Part shown: positions 1-5,703 of the stretch, piece by piece | Position numbering within the stretch: the stretch's first letter is position 1 | Layout: the number at the start of each line of letters is the position of its first letter | NCBI GenBank assembly: GCA_964493075.1 | Contig: CAZBNU010000240.1 | Location: 1-6,009, forward strand | Length of the DNA: 6,009 bases | Source: SLFT01 sp964493075 | Lineage (GTDB): Bacteria > Hydrogenedentota > Hydrogenedentia > Hydrogenedentales > CAITNO01 | Direction of reading: 5' to 3' | The notes under the pieces: generated by a model | Seen by the model: the letters and a program-made list of their open reading frames with translations, nothing else | Told to the model about the DNA's origin: nothing | Databases searched by the model: none | Translations under genes and position numbers: made by a program

Positions 1-246
1 GTTCATGGCATAGCCCTGTTCGAGGTTGCGTTCGCCGGGCATGGTGCGCAGATGCACAAAGCCCACCCGTTGCTCCTCGCCAAAGTACAAGCCAAGCCAC
101 AGATTTTGGGGTTGCACCGTGCGCGCTGAATTCAAACTTCCGTACAGGTAAGGCAACACCGCTTCCCGGTAGAGCAATATGCCCACCATGACCAGCCAGA
201 ACACCACAATGGCGATGGGCACTATCCGTTTAGACGTCCGCAACAC
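1..246 (-). CDS. Membrane-anchored protein, N-terminal part only (runs off the window)
   Basis: An open frame of 82 codons runs on the minus strand from a GTG at 246-244 to the window edge without a stop. The predicted N-terminus is short and basic (MLRTSKR). One hydrophobic segment follows (about residues 8-26, IVPIAIVVFWLVMVGILLY), then a polar stretch that would lie outside the cytoplasm, so it is a signal anchor or one-pass membrane protein. The motif LWLGLYFGEEQRVGFVHLR, about 50 residues in, resembles the W-x-G-x-Y-x-x-x-x-x-x-G-Y/F segment found early in some anchored transglutaminase-like proteins; that likeness is from memory and is inference. The frame overlaps the last 25 bases of secA, so the two are probably co-transcribed and translationally coupled. 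Other possible starts are TTG 243-241 and GTG 222-220, the latter sharing one base with the secA stop. GTG 246 is preferred because a GGAAAG lies about 12 bases upstream. No function is assigned. Confidence 0.6.
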   Translation of the reverse strand, partial: MLRTSKRIVPIAIVVFWLVMVGILLYREAVLPYLYGSLNSARTVQPQNLWLGLYFGEEQRVGFVHLRTMPGERNLEQGYAMN

Positions 247-2942
247 TTCTTGAATTTCTTTCCACTGCCGCAGGGGCATGGGTCGTTGGGTTTTGTTTTA
301 TCCACCACGCGGACCGGCTGCCGTTTCGTCGGCTCATTGGATGCGCTGCCGCCGCCAGCCTTGCCGCCCAACGCAAACTGGCTGCCGTCCTGTGCGGCAA
401 AACTGCGGTCTGCTTCCTTGTTGGCGCCGCTGTAATTGTATTCGCGCATCCGCTCCCGCATCTGTTCCTGGGTCATGGTGCGTCGGGCTGTGCCGGGTTG
501 TGCACGTTGGAGGCGGGCAGGGTCTGTGAGGCGGAACAACATCTGCACCACGTTTTCTTCAATGGTTTGAATCAGGTTTTGGAAGAGTTCAAACCCTTCT
601 TCCTTGTACTCCAGTAGCGGGTCCTTCTGGCCGAAAGCGCGCAAGCGTACCGATTCACGCAGGTAGTCCATCTCGTACAGGTGATTGATCCATTTTTCAT
701 CTATGGTGCGTAGCAGTTCAGACAGTTCCAGGTCGTGCAGGCGTTTCCGCTCCAGTTTCTCCGACCTGATGACACTGGCCATATCATCACCGCGTTCTTC
801 CACCTCCCGCTTGAGGTCTTCGGCCAGCGCCATTTCCCGTCGCTCATATTCCGCCAGTACCTGCTTCATGATCAGTTCCGGCAATGACAACCGGCTGTCT
901 TCTTCATCCCCTTCCAGGTCAAAGTCGCAGGAGAACATGTTGTGCAGCGCCGCTTCAAGGCCTTCCATATCCCAGTCTTCGGGTAGTTTTTCCTGGGGCG
1001 CATACAGATCAATCATGTCCGCAATAATATTCTCGAACATGCGGTGCAGATGCTCGGTGACATCCCGGTCTTCCAGCACTTCGCGGCGCAGCCCGTAGAT
1101 GTATTTGCGCTGCTTGTCCATGACCTGATCGTAATCCAGCAGGTGTTTACGAATGTCAAAGTTGTGGGCTTCCACCTGGCGCTGGGCCCGTTCAATGGAA
1201 CGGGACAGCATGCGCATGTTCAGCGGTGTGGCATCCATTTCCTCGCCGGCGGCACCGCTGACGAACCGTTTCGCCAGTCCGCCACCAAACAGGCGCGCCA
1301 CTTCGTCTTCCAGACTCACATAAAAACGGGTGGTGCCGGGATCGCCCTGGCGTCCGCAACGTCCGCGCAACTGGTTGTCTATGCGCCGCGATTCGTGCCG
1401 CTCCGTGCCGATGATATACAGGCCACCCAATTCTCGCACGCCCTCGGCGAGTTTGATGTCCGTACCGCGCCCAGCCATGTTCGTGGCGATGGTAATAGCC
1501 CCGCGCTTACCGGCGTTTCCAACAATGGCGGCTTCCCGTTCGTGGTGTTTTGCGTTCAGTACCTGGAATTCCGTAATGCCCACCTGTTTCAGCATGTCGG
1601 CCACCAGTTCGGATTTCTCAATGGAGACCGTGCCTACAAGAATGGGACGGCCCGTTTCGTGGATGCGCTGGATTTCCTGCACCACATACCGAAACTTGCC
1701 CATTTCCGTGGCGAAGATAAGATCGGTAAGGTCTTCCCGAACCAGCGGCAGGTTGGTGGGTACCTGGGTCACAATCAATTTGTAGGTATTTTCAAACTCT
1801 ACGGCTTCCGTCACCGCCGTACCGGTCATGCCCGCCAGTTTGTTGTACATGCGGAAGTAGTTCTGGTAGGTGATGGAGGCGATGGTCTGGGACTCGAAGC
1901 GTAGCGGCACCCGTTCCTTGGCTTCAATGGCCTGGTGCAGTCCGTCGGAATAGCGGCGGCCTTCCATGGCGCGTCCCGTGAACTCATCCACGATCATGAC
2001 TTCATCGTTGCTCACCATGTATTCGTCGTCGCGTTTGAAAAAATTGTGTGCCTTCAAAGACTGCTCAATCATGTGTACGAAACCGATGTTTTCATCGGTA
2101 TATAAATCTTCTATGCCCAACAGTCGCTCGCAGGCTTCCATGCCTTCATCCGTCAGAATGATGCTGCGTTGTTTTTCATCCACCGTGTAGTGGGTTTCCT
2201 TGCGCAGGGCGCGCACCACATCGTCCACCTTCAGATACATGTCCGAAGTCTTTTCCGGACGGCCCGAAATAATCAACGGCGTGCGTGCTTCGTCAATAAG
2301 GATGGAGTCCACCTCGTCCACAATAGCGTAGTTCAACGGGCGCTGGACGGTGTATTCCTTCCATTGCGAACCGTTGTCGCGCAGGTAGTCAAACCCATAT
2401 TCGTTGTTGGTGCCGTAGGTGATATCAGAATTGTAGCCTGCCTGTCGTTCCTGTACCGGCATGTCATGTTGAATCATGCCAACAGTGAGCCCCAGATAGC
2501 GGTGGATGGGCCCCATCCATTCCGCGTCCCGTCGCGCCAGGTAGTCGTTTACCGTGACCATGTGTACGCCATGCCCAGTTAGTGCGTTCAGGTAGCAGGG
2601 CAACACCGCCACCAGCGTTTTGCCTTCACCCGTGACCATTTCGGCGATGCCGCCCCGGTGCAGCACAATGCCGCCGAGCACCTGCGCGTCAAAGGGGCGC
2701 AGCCCCACAACGCGTTTCGCCGCTTCACGCGCTACGGCGTATGTTTCCGGCAACAGTTCATCAAGGCTTGCGCCGCGGTTGATGCGTTCCCGGAAAACAG
2801 CCGTTTGGCCGCGCAGCTGATCGTTGCTCATCACTTCGATGCGCCGCTCATGGGCGTTCACCTGTTCAAGCAAAGGCTGTAGTTTTTTTATGTCCCGTTC
2901 AGCGCTGGTGCCGAACAGTTTTTTCATCAATGTCTGGAACAA
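222..2942 (-). CDS. secA: Protein translocase subunit SecA (preprotein translocase ATPase)
   Basis: SecA is the cytoplasmic motor that binds SecYEG at the membrane and drives unfolded preproteins through it by ATP hydrolysis. The 906-residue product is near the usual length (E. coli SecA has 901). Visible motifs in order: Walker A TGEGKT at 104-109; the Walker B/DEAD region VDEVDSILIDEARTP at 208-222; preprotein-binding domain motif VDEFTGRAMEGRRYSDG at 318-334; TYQNYFRMYNKLAGMTGTA at 358-376; helicase motifs MAGRGTDIKL at 489-498 and QLRGRCGRQGDPG at 524-536; the helical scaffold region IDEKWINHLYEMDYLRESV at 747-765; a low-complexity linker at about 835-880; and the zinc-binding tail C889-P-C891-x8-C900-C901, which normally also contacts SecB. 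The start is TTG at 2942, with GGGAG ten bases upstream and an in-frame TAG just before it. The MFQTLMKKLFG start looks like other SecA N-termini. An ATG five codons in (2927) is the alternative. The gene ends with TAG and overlaps the downstream membrane gene. It looks intact. Confidence 0.98.
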   Translation of the reverse strand: MFQTLMKKLFGTSAERDIKKLQPLLEQVNAHERRIEVMSNDQLRGQTAVFRERINRGASLDELLPETYAVAREAAKRVVGLRPFDAQVLGGIVLHRGGIAEMVTGEGKTLVAVLPCYLNALTGHGVHMVTVNDYLARRDAEWMGPIHRYLGLTVGMIQHDMPVQERQAGYNSDITYGTNNEYGFDYLRDNGSQWKEYTVQRPLNYAIVDEVDSILIDEARTPLIISGRPEKTSDMYLKVDDVVRALRKETHYTVDEKQRSIILTDEGMEACERLLGIEDLYTDENIGFVHMIEQSLKAHNFFKRDDEYMVSNDEVMIVDEFTGRAMEGRRYSDGLHQAIEAKERVPLRFESQTIASITYQNYFRMYNKLAGMTGTAVTEAVEFENTYKLIVTQVPTNLPLVREDLTDLIFATEMGKFRYVVQEIQRIHETGRPILVGTVSIEKSELVADMLKQVGITEFQVLNAKHHEREAAIVGNAGKRGAITIATNMAGRGTDIKLAEGVRELGGLYIIGTERHESRRIDNQLRGRCGRQGDPGTTRFYVSLEDEVARLFGGGLAKRFVSGAAGEEMDATPLNMRMLSRSIERAQRQVEAHNFDIRKHLLDYDQVMDKQRKYIYGLRREVLEDRDVTEHLHRMFENIIADMIDLYAPQEKLPEDWDMEGLEAALHNMFSCDFDLEGDEEDSRLSLPELIMKQVLAEYERREMALAEDLKREVEERGDDMASVIRSEKLERKRLHDLELSELLRTIDEKWINHLYEMDYLRESVRLRAFGQKDPLLEYKEEGFELFQNLIQTIEENVVQMLFRLTDPARLQRAQPGTARRTMTQEQMRERMREYNYSGANKEADRSFAAQDGSQFALGGKAGGGSASNEPTKRQPVRVVDKTKPNDPCPCGSGKKFKKCCGRLNG

Positions 2943-2983
2943 CTATCAATAACTCCCAACCGGGTTCTAGCCAAAATTAAAAC

Positions 2984-3014
2984 ATTGCTATCGCAATCCA
3001 AGTCCGATAGCAAT
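2984..3014. repeat. Perfect 10-bp inverted repeat (ATTGCTATCG / CGATAGCAAT)
   Basis: ATTGCTATCG at 2984-2993 is exactly complementary to CGATAGCAAT at 3005-3014, with an 11-base loop. A second, smaller palindrome is nested in it (ATTGC 2984-2988 with GCAAT 2993-2997). In the secA direction this lies about 40-70 bases upstream of the start codon, so it is either a 5'-leader hairpin or a binding site. The bases also read as imperfect AT-initial hexamers, like the array after glyA. Confidence 0.55.
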
Positions 3015-3040
3015 ACAGGCAACAGAAATACACATAACAA
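3012..3040 (-). promoter_or_regulatory. Candidate sigma70-type promoter for secA
   Basis: Read on the minus strand, TTGTTA (3040-3035) and TGTATT (3017-3012) are separated by exactly 17 bases. Each matches four of six consensus positions. It points at secA, about 70 bases upstream of its start. This is weak evidence from a consensus match only, and the -10 box overlaps the inverted repeat at 2984-3014. Confidence 0.22.
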
Positions 3041-3041
3041 C

Positions 3042-3057
3042 GCGACAGGGATGTCGC
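3042..3057. repeat. Small hairpin GCGACA-GGGA-TGTCGC
   Basis: A perfect six-base stem (GCGACA 3042-3047, TGTCGC 3052-3057) encloses a four-base loop. It has no T-run and sits upstream of both flanking genes, so it is not a terminator for either. It may be part of a short dispersed intergenic palindrome; copy number elsewhere cannot be judged from this window. Confidence 0.4.
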
Positions 3058-3122
3058 ATCTACGTTTCACCAATATAACTTCTTTGCGTTTATAGTGTGG
3101 ATCAGAAATAAGTCACCAATTA

Positions 3123-3144
3123 TCCATTGTCAACTGTCCATTGT
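3123..3144. repeat. Direct repeat TCCATTGT, two copies 14 bases apart
   Basis: TCCATTGT occurs at 3123-3130 and again at 3137-3144, giving an AT-rich segment built from ATTGT-type words. This resembles short low-complexity intergenic filler. No function can be assigned. Confidence 0.4.
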
Positions 3145-3241
3145 AAATTACTTATCCCTATTGTCGCGTTTACGGGTGATTTAATGCAAATAACCACCGA
3201 ATCTGAAGGTGCCTTTTAGATCCTTGTATATTTTCATTCCT

Positions 3242-3277
3242 TGCCCTACTTGATACCTTTTGCCCTTTCGCGATACC
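3242..3277. repeat. Imperfect direct repeat TGCCCT...GATACC upstream of glyA
   Basis: TGCCCT (3242-3247 and 3261-3266) and GATACC (3252-3257 and 3272-3277) repeat in the same order with a period of 19-20 bases, or about two DNA turns. It lies 60-95 bases before the preferred glyA start. Such spacing could suit a dimeric regulator bound on one DNA face, but it could also be chance. Confidence 0.3.
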
Positions 3278-3323
3278 ATACGCAGATTAAGAAACCGTTT
3301 CCTTCGTGTTGTCCTATTCTTTC

Positions 3324-3329
3324 AGGGAG
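3324..3329 (+). promoter_or_regulatory. Ribosome binding site setting the glyA start at GTG 3338
   Basis: AGGGAG lies eight bases before the GTG at 3338-3340, which is ideal spacing. The same frame extends upstream to a TTG at 3260, but those extra 26 residues (MPFRDTIRRLRNRFLR...) are arginine-rich and unlike the SHMT family, so the GTG is the likely true start. Confidence 0.65.
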
Positions 3330-3337
3330 TTTATACC

Positions 3338-4852
3338 GTGTCCAATAATCCATTACAGACCTATCTCAGCAAAACAAAGCCGGAAGAGGTGAATGCAACG
3401 CTTGTTGCGTATCTTGCTAACCTCAGCGTGATTGCCGAAAACACGCCCGAAGTGGCCCGTGCCATTGTGCAGGAACTGACCGACCAGCGCAGTTATCTGA
3501 AACTGATCGCCAGCGAAAACTATTGTTCCCCGGCGACACAGCTGGCGATGGGCAATCTGCTCACTGACAAGTATTCAGAAGGCATTCCCTACCAGCGGTT
3601 TTATGAGGGCTGTGACAACGTGGACACCGTCGAGGCCCTCGCCTGTGAGGAAGCCTGCAAGTTGTTTGGTGCGGAACACGCCTATGTGCAACCCCACAGC
3701 GGCGCCGACGCCAACATGATCGCCTAGTGGGCGGCGTTGACAGCGCGTGTTGAAGTGCCCGGACTGGAGGCAATGGGGAACACGAATCCGGCTAAGTTGT
3801 CGCAAGAGGACTGGAACAAGATTCGGGCATCCTTGAACAACCAGCGGTTGATGGGCATGGATTATTATTCGGGCGGGCATTTGACCCACGGCTATCGCCG
3901 CAACCTTTCCGCCAAGATGTTTGACGCCTACAGCTACGCCGTCAACCGGGAAACCGGCTACCTTGACTACGACGAACTCGAAGCAATGGCAATGGAAATC
4001 AAGCCGTTCATCCTGCTGGCGGGATACAGCGCCTATCCGCGGTACATTAACTTTATGCGCATGCGCGAGATTGCGGACAAGGTGGGCGCGATTTTCATGG
4101 TGGACATGGCGCACTTCGCTGGACTGGTCGCAGGTGGTGTGTTCGAAGGGGAGAACAACCCGGTCCCCTATGCGCACATCGTGACCAGTACCACCCACAA
4201 GACCCTGCGCGGCCCCCGTGGCGGTATCGTGCTGTGTAAAAAAGAATTTGCCGAATACGTGGACAAAGGCTGCCCGCTCGTTATCGGCGGGCCGCTGCCC
4301 CATATCCTCGCCGCCAAAGCGGTTGCCCTGCGCGAAGCGAACCAGCCCGAATTCAAGACCTATGCCCGCAACATTGTCAAGAACTGCCGCGCCCTGGCGG
4401 ACAGCCTCATGGATTTGGGGTTCACCCTGGCCACCGGCGGCACGGACAATCATCTGCTGTTGATAAACGTGGCGAGAAGTTGCGACCTCACCGGCACCCA
4501 GGCGGCAAGCGCGCTCCGGGAATGCGGCATTACCCTGAACTTCAATTCCCTGCCCTTCGATCCTAATGGCCCGCTTATCACCAGCGGCCTGCGCATTGGC
4601 ACAGCAGCCACCACCACCCTCGGCATGACCGAAAAGGAAATGGAGGAGATCGCCGCCATTATCCGCTTGGTGCTGGACAACACCAAAGCGGAAATCCTGA
4701 CCACCGGCGCCAACGCCGGCAAACCCAGCAAACGTAAATACGAACTTGATGCTGGCGCAAAAGCGGAAGCCCAGCAACGTATCCAGACTTTGCTTGGGCA
4801 GTTCCCCGTATATCCCGAACTTGATTTGGATGTGCTGAATACAGTTTTTTGA
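3338..4852 (+). pseudogene. glyA: Serine hydroxymethyltransferase (chlamydial-type), interrupted by in-frame TAG
   Basis: SHMT is a cytoplasmic PLP enzyme that converts serine and tetrahydrofolate to glycine and 5,10-methylene-tetrahydrofolate, the main entry of one-carbon units. Numbering from GTG 3338, the frame is 504 codons plus TGA, close to the roughly 500 residues of the chlamydial form. Motifs: LIASEN at 56-61, LTDKYSEG at 75-82, QPHSGADAN at 118-126, GGHLTHG at 179-185, DMAH with the PLP-contacting Asp at about 256, and STTHKTLRGPRGG with the Schiff-base Lys at about 288. The insert between GADAN and GGHLTHG is typical of the longer subtype. Codon 130 is TAG (3725-3727), directly after HSGADANMIA and before WAAL. 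All other conserved positions are kept and the frame continues unbroken for 374 codons. Translation ending at TAG would give 129 residues without the catalytic lysine. It could be a recent nonsense mutation, a suppressed stop or a sequence error. Confidence 0.88.
3725..3727 (+). other. In-frame TAG at glyA codon 130
   Basis: The TAG lies in GCC-TAG-TGG. By motif alignment (HSGxxAN, then four residues on) it occupies the position that is Tyr in the AVYTALL segment of E. coli GlyA as I recall it. TAT or TAC to TAG is a single-base change. The base after the stop is T. No SECIS or pyrrolysine-type element could be recognised by eye. Confidence 0.9.
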
Positions 4853-4885
4853 TCAGGCGCCTAACGCGGACACCAATCACAATAA

Positions 4886-4921
4886 ATCGGTATCGGTATC
4901 CCTATCGAAATTGAAATCGTA
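4886..4921. repeat. Degenerate hexamer tandem repeat, six units (ATCGGT-like)
   Basis: The 85-base spacer after glyA consists largely of six consecutive 6-base units: ATCGGT, ATCGGT, ATCCCT, ATCGAA, ATTGAA and ATCGTA. It sits between two convergent genes (glyA and the antitoxin). I see no GC-rich hairpin with a T-tract in this spacer, so any termination signal is unclear. The array is non-coding in context. Confidence 0.6.
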
Positions 4922-4937
4922 ATTTGTTTTACGTCGC

Positions 4938-5201
4938 TTACTTCATTTCCTGGGCAATGCGTTCCGCAAGAAAAATCTTCAGGAGCGATTGGTAGGGCAC
5001 ATCGCGTTTGTTCGCCAACAATTTTAATGAATCAATCATGGATTCCGGAAGCCGAACCGATATGGTGCGCAACGAGGGTTTGAGATTCGGGAATTGCACC
5101 TGCTTCGGAGTACCCCAGTCCACATATTCCGTGGAATCATGATCTGCCCAGAACTCCTGTTCTTTTGCTTCGCTGGTAAATTTAGGTGTCTTCTTTTTCA
5201 T
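4938..5201 (-). CDS. BrnA/CopG-antitoxin family ribbon-helix-helix protein
   Basis: This 87-residue protein matches the CopG antitoxin family of type II toxin-antitoxin systems. The acidic N-terminal part carries EAKEQEFWADHDSTEYVDW (about 11-29) and FPNLKPS (37-43), both hallmarks of this family. The DNA-binding part is strand RTISVRLP (45-52), then helix SMIDSLKLLANKRD (54-67) and helix PYQSLLKIFLAERI (69-82). Such proteins bind their own promoter as dimers and wrap a partner RNase toxin (BrnT or RelE-like). The start is ATG at 5201. I see no strong ribosome site, but a 6-bp inverted repeat covers the start. No BrnT-like frame is visible upstream (5202-5307) or downstream, so it seems to be an orphan or to belong with the MNT-HEPN genes upstream on the same strand. 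The stop is TAA. Confidence 0.85.
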   Translation of the reverse strand: MKKKTPKFTSEAKEQEFWADHDSTEYVDWGTPKQVQFPNLKPSLRTISVRLPESMIDSLKLLANKRDVPYQSLLKIFLAERIAQEMK

Positions 5202-5220
5202 AATGATTCATACACATTAT
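5200..5220. promoter_or_regulatory. Candidate operator: inverted repeat ATAATG/CATTAT at the antitoxin start
   Basis: ATAATG (5200-5205) and CATTAT (5215-5220) form a perfect 6-bp inverted repeat with a 9-base spacer, overlapping the start codon of the CopG-like antitoxin. Ribbon-helix-helix antitoxins commonly repress their own genes through short palindromes at this position. The sequence is AT-rich, so chance is possible. Confidence 0.3.
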
Positions 5221-5601
5221 TTTACTGCGAGTGCTGCCGCTAACGATCTTTACGGCAAAGCATGGTATACAACAGGTTGCCAAAATCTAAACCAAACATT
5301 AACAGGTCTAGTCTGGATGAACAATAGAGACGATTTCTTGAACAAATGCCGCTGCATTTTCGAGTAGTTCTTCCGCTTCATTGATACTGAGCGATTCGAC
5401 AGGGTGATAGTCTGAAATCTGACGTAACTTGAATGCACGGTGCAGATACTTTGAGAATTGCTTGTCAACCTTGCCTGTTTTCACAAACTTCTGATCGAAT
5501 AAGGCAATAGCGCCTGAATGTTTGCGTGGTGTTTCGCCAATTTCTTGAAGCAATGCAAGGACGGCATAAAACATGGCGTAATAGGAACGGTTAACCGTGC
5601 C

Positions 5602-5623
5602 AAGCGTTGTTTTGCCAACGCTT
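5602..5623 (-). other. Perfect 8-bp stem-loop inside the HEPN gene
   Basis: On the transcript strand AAGCGTTG and CAACGCTT pair perfectly around the six-base loop GCAAAA. The stem begins about 27 bases after the A6 run that carries the frameshift. The bases encode residues of the conserved HEPN frame, so the structure may be coincidental. Confidence 0.4.
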
Positions 5624-5650
5624 TGCAACAACCTGGCTTCTTCGAGTGCA

Positions 5651-5656
5651 TTTTTT
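5651..5656 (-). other. A6 homopolymer where the HEPN reading frame shifts
   Basis: Upstream of this run the protein-like frame starts at GTG 5707; downstream it continues in the +1 frame. GCT AAA AAA TGC becomes GCT AAA AAT GCA CTC GAA GAA if one A is dropped, giving the helix AKNALEEARLL that is expected here. Confidence 0.75.
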
Positions 5657-5703
5657 AGCCTGTTCTAAACGCCAGGCAATCAGTGTCTGTTTGTCATGAT
5701 CGC

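Larger units (their letters stand above)
2943..3337. other. Divergent intergenic region between secA and glyA
   Basis: These 395 bases separate the secA start (minus) from the preferred glyA start (plus). I see no credible gene here. The region is more AT-rich than its flanks and holds a 10-bp inverted repeat (2984-3014), a small GCGACA/TGTCGC hairpin (3042-3057), a duplicated TCCATTGT (3123-3144) and an imperfect 20-base direct repeat (3242-3277). Both genes must be transcribed from here. The best secA promoter candidate is at 3012-3040 and is weak. For glyA I find only a good -35-like TTGTCA at 3127-3132 without a good -10 box (ACTTAT at 3150-3155). No tRNA or recognisable riboswitch was found by eye. 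Confidence 0.7.

Noticed and set aside
1044..1904. 286-codon plus-strand open frame opposite secA
   Set aside because: It is antisense to conserved SecA motifs, has no ribosome site or recognisable domain, and is explained by the codon use of secA.
3260..3337. Upstream extension of glyA from TTG 3260
   Set aside because: The extra 26 residues are arginine-rich and unlike the family, while GTG 3338 has AGGGAG at eight bases and begins a normal SHMT N-terminus.
3725..3727. Pyrrolysine insertion at the glyA TAG
   Set aside because: SHMT is not a known pyrrolysine protein, the position is a plain Tyr in E. coli by motif alignment, TAG is a true stop for secA here, and no pyl gene is in the window. 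It cannot be excluded without the genome.
3575..4777. 400-codon open frame on the minus strand across glyA
   Set aside because: It lies wholly opposite the clear SHMT frame and its composition (His-, Gly- and Val-rich, no motif) is that of an antisense shadow in GC-rich coding DNA.
3737..4852. Downstream glyA half as an independent gene starting at TTG 3737 or ATG 3773
   Set aside because: It would lack the N-terminal arm and the PLP-contacting HSGADAN loop, and neither start has a well-spaced ribosome site.
4853..4937. Rho-independent terminator after glyA
   Set aside because: T-rich bits exist near the stop and at 4925-4930, but no GC-rich stem precedes them in either direction.
5250..5468. 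72-codon minus-strand frame overlapping the HEPN gene
   Set aside because: It lies in a different frame from the HEPN-like protein, has no motif, and its composition suggests a shadow; it does not resemble BrnT or another toxin.
5651..5656. Programmed -1 frameshift at A6 in HEPN
   Set aside because: The required change is +1 (one base skipped), not the -1 shift typical of A-runs, and no close stimulatory structure or internal Shine-Dalgarno is evident.
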